A stretch of DNA of 38,749 nt from Rhizopus sp. PT2906 (lineage: Eukaryota; Mucoromycota; Mucoromycetes; Mucorales; Rhizopodaceae), in NCBI GenBank assembly GCA_025529335.1, contig JAMYHX010000412.1, forward strand, positions 1-38,749, in the 5' to 3' direction. Of the stretch, positions 22,565-34,038 are shown piece by piece. Positions within the stretch are counted from its first letter, which is position 1; each line of letters begins with the position of its first letter. The notes under the pieces were generated by a model that worked only from the letters and a program-made list of their open reading frames with translations, did no database searches and had not been told where the DNA came from. Made by a program: the position numbers and the translations under genes.

Positions 22565-25141
22565 ATGAAATCAGTCGGCACACTCCGCAAAAAGGGTCTT
22601 GTCGTTGACCATTTTGTTCATCGAAAAGATAAACCAAAACAACGCCCTGCCATATCAACACCTCAACAATCACCATCTCAACAACAACAACAACAACAAC
22701 AAATACCCATGTCTATTGACTTGCATCGTTTTGCCAATGATAATTTACAACCTGAAGAATGTAATTCTGCCTCTTTATACATTCCTGCACATATACTGAC
22801 AATTATATAAAGTTGTTCGCAAATCACTAGGTGATGCCAACGAAGAAAACATTCGAAGCTTTTACAAGTCTCTTGTTGATGCCAAACATGTTGTCGGTGG
22901 TGACTTACAACGTAATGTGTACAGAAACTATACTGAATTCGTTTCCATCTCTAAAGAAATATCCAACCTGGACGCGGATGTCTTGCGCATCAAGGAATAT
23001 CTAAACGAACTCAAATCAATCTGGGAAAGCTTTTTACAAATGACGCAGGATGACCATCAGACGACACAGAGCAGTAAGAGAGAGAAAAAAAAAAGTTATT
23101 CACGGCTAACGTGCTTTAGGCCGTATTATTCTTCCTGATAGAAAACGAAGCGACTTGCTCGGCGATACACATGCTATTCATCGTGCACAGATTCTTTCTC
23201 TTTGGGAAAGTGTGGAAGGCGCACAACGATTTATACCGCAGGCCCAACATAAACATATCGTAAGAGAGTGTGTTGACATGTATGAGATCAACCCCAAGAC
23301 ACTTCAGTCTCGACAGACCGTGCATCTCTTCTTGCTTAATGATTGTTTACTCGTCGCCCGTAAGCGTTCGAATCATAGATTAGTTGCAGAGTACTGCTGG
23401 AGTATCCAGGATTTGACCATCATGGACATGAAGGATACAGAGGGTAAAAGGATGATGAACATCTTGAATGTGTATAAAACTTATGTTAATTACAGAACTC
23501 AAGCGTGCCTTTCGAATCGTTGTGTATCCACAAACATTTATCTATCAAGCAGAAAGACTAGAGGACAAGCTGGGCTTACTCAATGCCTATAAGCGTCTGA
23601 TGGATGATCATCATGAAGATAAACCCATGGACACGCCCGTCAAGGCAATATCGGGCGCACCCTCAGGCCAACAATTGCATCCTGAAAAGGAAAAATACCT
23701 TGTTGAACTGCCAGATCAATTGGAAGTGTTGATTGCATTAAGAGAGTTTGAAAAAAGCGTAACTTATATAGAGAAAGGTGAGTTGACCAAACAAACGCAT
23801 CGAAACTGACTTTTTTCATTTCAGCTAGACATATTGTACTCACCTCACCAAGCTCCTTCCCGATCATTCGAGAGGCTCGTGAGCATGTAGCACATTATAC
23901 AGACATACTTTGCTCTATCGTCAGTCGAGACTTGAGCAACACCTTGCTCACAAAGATTCAATTTCAGCGGTATGTCAATTGGCTCTTACGACTCGAACAA
24001 AGCGAAAAGGCGCGTGAGGTCTTTCTGGCGACACGATCTATGATCATCAAGAAACGTATTCGTCAACTCGTCTTTGGAGGCGACATCACGACCTATATCA
24101 GCGAACTGGCCTTGGTCGTATTTACGTTGATACGGAATACATGTGAATGGTATCGGGATTCGTTCAAACAGAACGAGATGGCCTCTGGGTTTGTGACATG
24201 GGTGAGAGAACAGACAGAAATTTATGCAGACATTTACAGGCGTCAAGTCTTTGGACAGAAATTGGGGTGTCAGGCGATTGCTGATTGCTTTAAATCAACA
24301 CTGGAGCATTGTTCGATTGTAGGTGTGATTGTGTGATGAATGTTACCTAACTTGTTGTCATAGTTACGAAAGGTCGGATTGGATCTCAAGTTTTTGTTGG
24401 AGGATCTCTTTTTGGATAATGTCAAGGAGACAGTGATGAATTATAAACAGCGGAATATGGAAAAAGTAGAAAAGTTTGCCAAGAATGACAATTTTATGAT
24501 TGTATCTGGTCAGGGGTTAGGTAAGAAATAAAAAAAAAAAAAAAAGATGATATCATTCACATACCCTTTGTGTATAGGCACAGATGTTAAAGTAACATCA
24601 AGTGTCGTTAGTTTCTATAATCTCTTGATCAAGTTTACCAATGATATCTGTTTACTATCTAGAGTTCAGGTAATTCATAATGTATACATTTGTATTAGAT
24701 GTTTATATAAGTGTGTGATTGTTTAGATGTATTCGACGGTGATTGAAAGCATTTGTTCATTAACAGAACATTATTTAAGAATGATGATACAGGAATCACG
24801 AAAGAATGAAGACAATGTAAGTTGTTTATATACAACAAGAAAAAGAGGGACTTATACTTTAACAGAGAACAATTGCTTCAATGAATGTGTCATTTGTATT
24901 GGATAATATTGTACCAAGGGTCTCATCACAATTGAATGTATGTCCTATATATGACTATATACTCATTTATTCATGTGTTATATAGCATCACTTTAATCGA
25001 CCTATACCAGAATTAGATACCTTGAGAGCAAGATTAAGAGGTTAGTTACACTGAAAATGCAATACAAGGTTGGTTGACGTATTTTTTGTAGAATTAACCT
25101 ATTCGCACGTGAAACATAGTCATGGTGAAACCTATTACTGA
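22565..25141 (+). CDS. EXO84: Exocyst complex subunit Exo84
   Basis: Eleven exons: 22565..22760, 22813..23073, 23120..23443, 23496..23777, 23825..24318, 24364..24520, 24578..24669, 24727..24816, 24866..24937, 24986..25040, 25092..25141; 2073 nt, 690 residues. The N-terminus has a short polyglutamine run (about residues 40-48), then the Vps51/Exo84-type helical block (EFVRKSLGDANEENIRSFYK, YTEFVSISKEISNLDADV), then a PH domain (about 170-310, with HLFLLNDCLLVARK), and a C-terminal CATCHR helical domain (SRDLSNTLLTKIQFQRYVNW, LEDLFLDNVKETVMNY). Exo84 tethers secretory vesicles at the site of exocytosis and works downstream of Rho/Rab GTPases. Most introns fall in the 3' third. Confidence 0.9.
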
Positions 25142-25267
25142 TTCCAACTGTCTGCCATTGACTCCTTTTTTTTCTTTTTTTTTTTTTTTTCTACTTACGC
25201 ATATCAAATAATTATATAGACAGAGAGAGAACTCCTTTAAATACACACACATATATATATATACACC

Positions 25268-25275
25268 TATATAAA
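25268..25275 (+). promoter_or_regulatory. TATA box of the alpha/beta hydrolase gene
   Basis: TATATAAA, 34 bases before the ATG at 25309 and preceded by a CA/TA dinucleotide tract. Position suggests a very short leader. Confidence 0.5.
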
Positions 25276-25308
25276 TACCTTTCTCTCTCTTTCTTTTTTG
25301 TTATCATA

Positions 25309-26718
25309 ATGAATAATACCTATTTTATGCTCTGGATACTGTTTGAATGTCTATTTTATATTCAATTTCGATATAGCAAGAATAAGCTACAAAGGATCAA
25401 TAAACCAGCGACATTACTGACAAAACAAGAACGTATGACCCTATTTCATGACTGTCTATCCTCCGTCAAGAATATCAAAACATGGGCAGAGGGATGGTTC
25501 TATCGGAAAGATTATACACATCCATCCTTTCAAGAAATCAAACGAGACAATATTGCGCTATGGTAATACTTTCTTTTTGCATGACTGTTGTCTAACTTTA
25601 ATAGGCTTGCTTGGGCATTTTGGCATGACGAATTACACATTGTACGCCAAAACAAAGAGATTGGCAATGAAATTGATTGGATGATCAGAACAATTGAAGA
25701 TTATTTCCATATCAAGGTTCAAGAAGGGTACAACCCAGATTTACGCTGTGTCCGACTTGACCTTGACCCCGTTCAGACCATCCATCGTCCGTTGATTGTC
25801 TACTTGGCCATTTACATCTGCACGTATTTCTTCAACCTCGTCTTCTTACAGACCCTCTGGGGATTTACACTGACGACAGATCAAAACATGTGGGGAGGCG
25901 CGTTTGCTCTCTTGGACGGTGTCTGGAACCACACAGAGAAGCGGTCGAAACATATCAGCTACTGGTCTCGTCTGAGAAAGAACGACAAGGTACCTATTGT
26001 ATTCATTCATGGTCTTGGCGCTGGTCTGATGTGTTATGCCGAGTTTCTGCATCAACTGCTTCTGGCTGAGGACAGATCGGTCTTTTTAATCGAACTACCT
26101 TATGTGTCTATGCGTTTAGTCGACCATGTACCCAATGCAGTCGAGGCAGTCGAAGGTATCAAGGAGATGTTACATTCATCTGGGTACCACCAGGCCGTCT
26201 TTGTATCTCATTCTATGGGTACAGGGATCTCAAGTTGGGTATCAAAGTATGCGAGTGATTTGATCGCTGGATCAGTCATGATTGATCCCATTTGCTTTTT
26301 ACTTCATCATCATCATGTCGCGTTCAATTTCATGCATAAATTACCTCAGGGATGGATGGATGTAAGTCATTTGAATATACACCAAACCAAAAGTAGACTA
26401 ACTTGTATGTAGTATCTATTACGTTATGTAGTAGCCAGAGAACTCTACATCAGCCACTTTATCTCTCGTCATATCAAATGGTACGAGATGATTCATTTTG
26501 GACATCAACTGAAAAACACAAGCATCTTTTTATCAGAAAGAGATCGTATTATTGGTAGTTTATTGGTACATAGTTTCTTGTCAAGCAAGACGCCTGATGT
26601 CCATATCATGCCTACCTTGGAGCATGCACAGTTCTTGGTGAATAGTAAATGGAAATCGTTGATATTAGAGCATATTCATAAGATTAGTCGTAAAGCTGAT
26701 TTTAATAAACTACATTAA
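25309..26718 (+). CDS. Membrane-anchored alpha/beta hydrolase, fungal-specific type
   Basis: Exons 25309..25562, 25605..26361, 26413..26718; 1317 nt, 438 residues. An N-terminal hydrophobic segment (about 4-20, YFMLWILFECLFYIQF) and a second one (about 150-175, LIVYLAIYICTYFFNLVF) suggest a membrane anchor. The hydrolase core starts at the oxyanion block VPIVFIHGLGAG. The nucleophile elbow is SHSMG with Ser at 288; the acid is probably Asp381 in LSERDR and the base His408 in TLEHAQFL, so the catalytic triad is complete. Substrate is unknown; lipid esterase or acyltransferase activity is plausible. The last codons overlap the stop of the EF-hand gene on the other strand by four bases. Confidence 0.75.
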
Positions 26719-27673
26719 TGCATTGATGTCAATGCCGCATCTAGACTTGTCATGCTCGTAGGTCGACTCAGTTTGCGTTCAGGGCTGCGCTTGAGCAACA
26801 CTTCGGCCTTTCGATAGACTGGTGAGTTGGATCGAACAGAGGCTGTGGACGACATGTGATGTTCTGATAAGAATTGTTCTAGAAAGTCAACCATCAGTGG
26901 TTCCTTCATTGCAGATAGTTTGTATTCTTCAAATGACTATATTATAAATCATTAACAATGTCTTTTTTTTTGCTTTTTCATAAAGGGACTGGAAAAGTTA
27001 CTAATTTATCATCATTATCCACATCAAAGTCCTTGAACAGTTGATCCACCATTTCTTTGATTTCAGCTGTTCTGTCTTCTTTTGAAAATGTTACAGACTA
27101 TAATATATTATTATTGACTCATCACATAGTGTTGTCGGTATTACCAATTTTAACAACACTCTTTCCAACTCAGGCTTTGTTAGATATCCATCGTGATTGA
27201 CATCATACAACTTGAAGGATACTTGAAGGGATGAATAAAGAGAGGGAATATATTAAAAGCTAATACTTACATGCTAGTTTCTCTTGTTCGTTTCCTTTCA
27301 TAAACACACTCAGGCCATCGACAAATTCGTCAAAATCAAGTGATCGTTTCTGATTGTCACCTGCAAATGCAGCATATAATTGTTCCAGAAAGACGTCGTC
27401 CTCTGAGGACACAGAGGGAACACACTTTTTGACTGTCTATGTTTCAAGTAAAGCGTTATTATTATTATTATTGTTATGCATAAACTCATACTTGTTTAAA
27501 ATCCTCTGCACTGATATTGTTATCTTTATGGTTCACTTTATCTCGCAAGTCTTGTATTTCTTTTTTTGTGACTATCAAGTAATAAGTTTATAACAAGTAT
27601 AGCTTTTACAAGTAGTAATATTACAGTGTGTCTTTCTAGATAATATAGCATCCTTGCTTTTTGTTTGTCCCAT
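26715..27673 (-). CDS. N-myristoylated EF-hand calcium sensor
   Basis: Six exons on the complement: 27625..27673, 27492..27571, 27271..27436, 27145..27221, 27002..27097, 26715..26936; 690 nt, 229 residues. MGQTKSK fits the N-myristoylation consensus (Gly2, Ser6, Lys7). Four EF-hand units in two pairs: the N-terminal pair lacks key acidic residues, while the C-terminal loops DVNHDGYLTKPE (105-116) and DVDNDDKLSFEE (149-160) have the ligands for calcium. This pattern is that of the neuronal-calcium-sensor / calcineurin-B-homologue / CIB superfamily. The tail after residue 175 is Ser/Arg-rich (RKAEVLLKRSPERKLSRP) and could be phosphorylated. I cannot name the exact orthologue. The start was chosen by the myristoylation motif and frame continuity through all five introns. 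Confidence 0.75.
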
Positions 27674-27872
27674 TTTTGTGTACAGTAAAAAAATGCAAGA
27701 AAGAAAGCGGTAAATCTCTCCTCTCCAAAAAGCTTTGTAAAAAAGTCAGTCTACCAATGAAAACGGGTCATATTCGTCATGACTTTCTTTTGTGTCATTT
27801 TATTTTCTACATTTGGGTATATGGGGTATCCACACATATGTAAATATTTGTGTGTATATATGCGTTGAGAGA

Positions 27873-30628
27873 CTATTTGAAACCAGCCACTTTGGTCTTC
27901 TTTTTCTTCTTCTTTTCCATTTTGGAAGAACTGGTGGGCCGTGAACCAAATGCACCAGGCAAAGGCTGTGTTAAATGTTCAACTGGACGTGCTGTTGTCG
28001 TATGATTATCTAAAGACTTGTTGACGCTGACAACAGTAGGCATACTGTATTCCGTATTTTCATGCCAGCCAAGATCACCAGAAATCTCTGAATGCCTACG
28101 ACGACGTGCCAAATTATGAGCACTTGCCTCCTTGGCACGTGGAAATTGAACATGAGCTGGTAACCGCGCATTTGGATTCACAACAGGAAAGACGAGGTCT
28201 TGTCCAGCTTTCTCGCCAATTTTCCACAATGATCCCATGATACGCGTTGTCGTTGTAGGTCTTAGTTCCACATGAGAAGGAAGATATTGAAAGTGATCTA
28301 GACTGGATCGTGGACGATGTAAGATCATCCTTGACGTTTCTATTTCCTTTTTATGTGCAGCCTGTAGTCTGGATCGAAGATCAACATCCACTGGTTTACT
28401 TTGATCTTTGGAAATAGAAGGTAGTTCAGGTGGTCTATCCATTTCTATATTTTCCATAAGCATCATTTCATTCGCAAACGATGTGATGTGTTGTAAGGGG
28501 TAAGATTCATCTTGTATCAGTTCTTGCCTATTAAACATGGATTAGGAACACGGTAAAGTATGACAGGTATCACTTACAGAGTCATGCATGATTCGAGTCT
28601 TCTCGCTTTCTCTGCTATCTCCAACTTGGTTTCGTCATCTATAGGTTGTGATCCTGGGTTTATTTCATTGAGGTATTTGTATATTTGTTTGGTATTGATC
28701 CGATACACTTCTCTCAGATATTTCTTTCCTAAACTGTGCTCTGGTAAAAACGCCATCTTAATGTTGGATTGCGATTCTTGAATACACTCATGACCCTCGA
28801 GATAATATCTTGGTTTTTGAACAAATTGTAATTTAGCTGATGCTGGTTCTGTATCGATGGTGATGTATTGCACATGAAGAGATCCATTATCAAATGATCG
28901 ATATACGCTGTAAAAATAAGTGGGTCGGTCTCCATTGATAATAGGGTGTGACTCTATAGAGAATCCATGAGCAGGTATATGAAGATCTGGTTCGACTTCA
29001 TTTTCACAAGGCATCTTTTTGAGTCTAAGATATCGTATGAGACCAATTTCGGGTTTGGTAGAGCGACTATAGTAATGGAACAGGTCAGTATCAAACATTG
29101 ATATCTACAGACACAACTTACTCAAAAAACTTTACATTCATCAAATGTAAATGTTGATTGTGTGGTGAGAAAGCAGATAGTCTCCCTATGCAAATCATTC
29201 ATTAGCACCAACATTTGTACAAAGTTACATCATCTTACATTCATTATCCTTTAGCTTATCAACAAGTAGGCAAGTTGGAGGTCCATCTCTCATCATATGT
29301 CTCCATCGAACAATAGGTTTTTTTTCATCAATGTCCATAATATAAACATACATCAATGTTGAATAGCAATATAAAGATGTCCCAGGAAACTCTTGAAATG
29401 CATATATACGATCTTCAAAAGCTGTAATAGTTTTTGTCTTAATTGTCGTTCCCTTTAAAAAAATAGTAATAAATAAAGCTTGATTCCAATAATAAAAAGT
29501 AATCTTACCTTTACTGTCCATTGCCTTATGCTTTCAGGAGATACTATCAAGTAAGTGGATGGTATGCTTCCAAAAGCACATGACCAATGATTTGAGCAAT
29601 AATCGACAGTCTTCTTTGTTGCATTATCTCTTCCCTCAAATAAAATTCTAAGATATTGAATGATCAGTCATATTCTTTTCTCTTTCTTTCCCTCTCTTTC
29701 CTTACTCGTCCTTTTTCCCATCTATCAATGCAACGTATCCATTTGTTGTGACACACAGATAATCATATTTCTTATATGGGCTCATCACTACATGGTTTGG
29801 CATGGAGTAGTCTATTTGAGGACTGGTCACTGTTCTTTCATAAAAGATAAAAGTATGCAACAGTTGACAATCACGCTTGTCGTTTACTGAATAGAGTGAA
29901 ATGGTGGAGGTAGTTCGTACAGCAAATATGATCTGTTCGTGATTAGATAAAGGTGATATTGTGACCTGTCGAACTGGATATTGTAGATCTACAACTGTAA
30001 TAATATCAAGTTCGTCTAATGGTAAATTGATTTTCGAGTCGTTGCTTAAAGAAAAATCAGAATAACGTGATATCGCAACCACTGTTGAAAAAGGTTAATG
30101 CACAACAAATTGAAAGCACTGTCATTTACCGATTCGAGATAAAGATTCACCCGTTGCAAATATAAACAGTTTGTAATCAGTTTCTGGAATATGGATTGTT
30201 ACAAGTACATTTCCTTGTAATGGATCGTGTTGTTCGAACTGTCTGTTGATATTGACATCATCTTGTAGCATGCTTGCAATGGAGTTTGTGCCCAGAAATC
30301 CTAATGACTTCACGTCCCTGACTATTCTGTTGGCCTTTATAATGGAGTTAGAATGTTTATCGATGTTAGATTATCCTCCTTTTTTTGTACTTGATCCATA
30401 AGTTCCAATACTCTTGCTTGTGGTGTTGGTACATAATCATTAGTGCGAGGTATTATTTCTACTTGATCAAGGAAATTATTGTCTAAATGAAGCATAAATA
30501 AATACATTGTTTGTAATGCGAATCATGTCAGTTTTACAGAATGGTCCGGCTCCAGTATGAAATCGTTCTAAAGGAAAACCAAATCTTACTTCTACAGTAT
30601 CAAATCTGGTTTGCCCTAAGCTGTCCAT
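27873..30628 (-). CDS. RRN6/TAF1C-like RNA polymerase I core-factor protein (5' end uncertain)
   Basis: Nine exons on the complement: 30538..30628, 30391..30482, 30130..30334, 29706..30081, 29509..29647, 29239..29452, 29122..29185, 28578..29066, 27873..28527; 2325 nt, 774 residues. The N-terminal 450 residues have beta-propeller-like repeats; a helical region follows, and the tail is a Lys-run ending in VAGFK. This architecture and tail resemble the Rrn6/TAF1C subunit of the RNA polymerase I core factor; that call is by impression and is only moderately sure. The start at 30628 is the first usable ATG, but open frame continues upstream to 30688 behind a good acceptor. The frames at about 30720-30930 also look coding (HWQQWAYPHTIDRSSE, GSWTVYFSKFGD), so one or more 5' exons are probably missing. 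Confidence 0.5.
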
Positions 30629-31559
30629 GACAGAACACACACATTTACAAAAAAAAGAGGCATGCGCCACAAATACATAATGTGACGACTAAATAATTTA
30701 ATTTGACTTTAATCATACTTGAACAGGGTGTTTCCATATCACCAAACTTACTGAAATAAACAGTCCAGGATCCTAGAAAAGTGTGTATGTAAAGTGCCAA
30801 TTCAGAAGACCAATTCTAAAGTGCTCAAGAACCCTCGCTTGATCGATCAATAGTGTGAGGATAAGCCCACTGTTGCCAATGAATCAATAACAGAGCTGAT
30901 GATGTTGTTGTTGTTCTAGAGGCGCTGAAACGTAGGATTGGCTTGCAGCTCGTTCATTACTATATTGCTACTTTTTTTGTATAATGTTGTATTCAAGCGC
31001 CACCAGTTGACGTGTACTTGTTAAAGAAAATAGCAAAAAAAAAAGCAAGACGGTAAGATGGAAATATTAAACAAGTAAAAGATTGTGTTAACCTGAAAGA
31101 GACGATGCTAGGCGCACTCTATCAGCGTTTTCGTCATGCATTCACCTGATTGCTTGTGTTCCTCGTGCAAAAGCTTCATTAAGCCAGATGGCCCAGACCG
31201 TATAGATAATTGCTGTTTGGCCATAAACACATAGTCCTGAAAGTACTGATATAATGTTATTTCTCTTTGGGTTGTAGGGGTTGTTGTTAATATAGAGAGT
31301 TTCGTTGAGATTTTATAAGTGTAGATGCTTGAAGTGACCACTAGATCTTGTAAAGTTGATCAAACTGAAAAGTATAAAGTAAAAGATAAAGAGAAGAGAT
31401 CAGGAATTTTTATCACAAAAGATTTCCTGTTTATTTGAATATAAAAAAATATAAATTGAATTGATTCAAATTGATTTCCACAAGAGCAAAGTATTTATGC
31501 TATTTCTTTGTGATTTCAACCTTTTCAACAAAACAAAAGTTGTCACAAGACCGACATTT
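30629..31559. other. Probable 5' exons of the RRN6-like gene and unassigned sequence
   Basis: On the complement, short open stretches between about 30688 and 30940 look like further N-terminal exons of the RRN6-like gene, but I could not find one splice path that joins all of them. A 77-codon frame at 31108..31341 on the complement (containing ITLYQYFQDYVFMAKQQL) begins with an ATG and has no similarity that I recognise; it could be an upstream gene or exon. Confidence 0.4.
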
Positions 31560-32330
31560 TTCATTTTAGCGATTTTTGTCGCTGTTTCGAAAGATGTCGG
31601 TAGGGTCGGGTGTAACGTTGTTGTTATTTTGGTTACAATAGATGAAGACCAATCCAAATCCAGTGATTGATTGGTAAGCCTCGCAGTAGGCTGTAGAATG
31701 CGTGCACAAGCTTCTTGAGCATACAGGGTCACAAAAAATACTTATTGTCTTCGACGCCTCCATATAAAAGATAGTAGAGATCCAAATGTCGATCCGGACA
31801 TAGATGGTGGAAACGCTAGCGTGTTGGCAATTTGTGGTGATAATATCGTCAGAATACGGTGTGTTCCTGACTTGGAAAGGGTCACAACCGAAAGGTGAGC
31901 CATGCCGAAGCAGGCCACGCGGATAGTAGATCGGTAAGGTATCAATGGAGAGTAACTGGGAAGTTCGGAATAGCTTGAGCGTTATATTGCGAAAGTTCAT
32001 ATTTCCAGGTAGCTCTACCATCAGTAAATCTTTAAAATTAGTTTGAGGCATTCAATAGATCGTATACTGGAATTGACTGTCTGGCCTGAGGTTGTGCGGT
32101 GTATATAAGGCCGTAATGGAGGAGTGTACTGGGATCTGATCATCTGCTAACAAGGAACGGAGTAGGCGTACTCGATGTTTAAACCTCGTGTTCGGCAAGT
32201 AAAGTTTTGTCGCGAGCAGTTGTGAGTTGAGCTATATTCGAAAACACGCTTCATGCGTAGTTGGCCCTCAGTTTTTCAGCGACCACGGCTATTCCAGGTC
32301 GGTAAATTGAGGTATACACGCGAATCCGGA
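31560..32330 (-). pseudogene. LINE ORF2 C-terminal fragment
   Basis: Coding sense switches between frames. The clearest part (about 31860-31740) reads HHKLPTR, a stop, then FHHLCPDRHLDLYYLLYGG and EDNKYFL. LINEs of this group normally have a CCHC-type cluster here, with cysteines where this copy has Tyr-Tyr and a His where it has Tyr. Stops and Cys-to-Tyr changes of this kind arise from G-to-A or C-to-T transitions. The ORFs at 31566..32051 and 31742..31945 on the complement are accidental open frames over this fragment. Confidence 0.5.
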
Positions 32331-32418
32331 ATCTCTAAAACTAACGATGCGTTTAACTTATTCCAGTTAACAGACAAAACTAGTATGTCTATTACTTGAA
32401 ACAGAAACTTGCAGCAAT

Positions 32419-32880
32419 TCATTGCTTTAACATCCGGCGAACGTAATTCTGTGAAGACCAAAAGCAGAATAAGACTAGGACTATCAGAGAAACTACATAA
32501 GCAGTATAATACAGTTTGGAGGGTAAATCAATGATTGAATTTGGTTCCAAGTTCAATATAAAGAAAGGATTGTAAAATTGTTGAGGATGTTTGACTTTAC
32601 ATAATTGAAAGCGCGTTGAAATGAACGTAGGAGACGTATCAATGTCAGAGATTTGAAAATTATGTGAAAAGGAAAGAATATCGACATGAGGTGTCCTGTA
32701 AGGTGCTTTAAGCTGAAAGTGAATGTGAAGAGAGGAGATTAAGTCTTGTGAAGAAGCAAGAGATTCTTGAAAGCACATTACAGCATATTTTTGTGATCGT
32801 ATGTATCTTATGTAATCTTTTTGTGTTTGTGGAAATTGGACTTGATTAAACTGTTGGTATTCGACGAGGTATAGTGGCAT
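32419..32880 (-). pseudogene. LINE ORF2 endonuclease domain fragment
   Basis: A 153-codon open frame with the layout of the apurinic/apyrimidinic-type endonuclease at the start of LINE ORF2. TQKDYIRYIRSQKYAVMCFQES corresponds to the catalytic Gln-Glu block usually read as LQE(T/S)H. ILSFSHNFQI and FQLCKVKHPQQFYNPFFILNL correspond to the following beta-strand blocks. After residue 125 the expected GDFN motif is lost and the frame drifts into a hydrophobic stretch that imitates a membrane helix. It has a good ATG, but the missing motif and the surroundings make it a relic. Confidence 0.6.
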
Positions 32881-33179
32881 ATGATATTATTCCGCATAAT
32901 TATTGAAAGGAATTAAAGGTCTAAGTACTCGCTTCTCAGGGTGAATTTGTTTAACTTTCAGTGGACCATGATTTATTGTGTGTCTGATTATATGCATCTC
33001 CTTCAGAATGATTAATCGCCGGTTGATAGGCGACAAACCCATGATTGCGTGCAAGTTGAATAGGAGTCTCATTACCCATTTATTGAATAGAGATCTTTCG
33101 ATCTTCTGTCAAAGATGAACCTTATCCTTGTCTATGAGATCGTCACCTCTCCTTGTCAGAAGCGGTGGACATATCTTCA

Positions 33180-34038
33180 CCCTTCTCTTTTTTTATAATC
33201 AGAATCATTACCGTCCTCATTAGAATACTGTTCCTGGGCGTTTACGGTAGGAATATCCAATGGAGCAGGTTATTAAAGCTGATAAGGTTTACGATCGCGC
33301 TTTTTATGGGGACTCAATGGAAAATTTCTGCAGGGGCATTCGAAAGATCGGGTAACCATGCTTATGACAACTGTAACAGATAATTTTAGCTTAAGATCCG
33401 GCACATTCGAATTTGTGCGATCCTCCTTGTGATAGTAGCGACACAGGGTTGGCATATTGTTCCAAGTGATAGGGAACACATCATCAGCATCGCACCAGCT
33501 AATTTGATGACTAAGCTCTTGAAATTTGTTAACGTCTGAAGTATTCTCGTTTTGATAAATATTCAAGACAGCGTAACCGGAATCCATGAAGAACCCTGCT
33601 GCAGGGTCCGTAACAATACCCAAGTCCAAAATGGTTCCAAAAACTACTAAGTTTCTCTCAATTCCTGATAAAACATCTTTTTTTGGTAAAGGAGGGCAAG
33701 TTACTAAGTTTGAGGTTGACAGTTTTGGCGGAATTATCGAGGGAAGAGCAGGGGAAAATCTTCACCTTGGCATCTGGAAACATTAAGCCGTTGTTGACAG
33801 TGTCGTTACAATCTTCTTGGCGTGTTACGTAAACCTCAAGATAACTGCGAGTTTCGCCAGTCAATGGTACGTTTGTGTAAACATTAAGATGCTGTTTCTT
33901 AAGAAAAACTATACTTTGGTGATCAGTGTATTTCTCTTTTACGACGGATATGCCGGACAAGAGAGATCCTTTAGTTTTAGAGGCTTTGTAGATTCTGGTC
34001 TGCATTGTGTTCAAGTCGGATGCATAATCGCTATGAGA
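33180..34038 (-). pseudogene. LINE ORF1 (gag-like zinc-knuckle protein), degenerate
   Basis: The frame from 34014 runs to a 7-A run at about 33681; the protein sense then continues one frame over (DVLSGIERNLVVFGTILDLG), consistent with a one-base insertion in the run. Blocks such as GIVTDPAAGFFMDSGYAVLN and QELSHQISWCDADDVF precede the knuckles. Knuckle 1 is CRYYHKED, with Tyr where the second Cys should be. Knuckle 2 is readable only in a neighbouring frame as CYSCHKHGY (about 33365-33391) before RSFECP returns in the original frame. Two consecutive TAA codons follow RDRKPYQ, and then a Glu/Asp-rich tail resumes in the same frame. A fully spliced reading is possible (see rejected items), but the zinc-knuckle context argues for decay. 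Confidence 0.65.

Noticed and set aside
31466..32051. Three overlapping complement ORFs (31466..31732, 31566..32051, 31742..31945) as genes.
   Set aside because: The protein-like sense of this stretch is the LINE C-terminal fragment, partly in another frame; these ORFs are by-products of its decay.
32419..32545. A C-terminal transmembrane helix (YVVSLIVLVLFCFW) marking a membrane protein gene.
   Set aside because: The preceding 125 residues match a LINE endonuclease; the hydrophobic end is where the frame has drifted.
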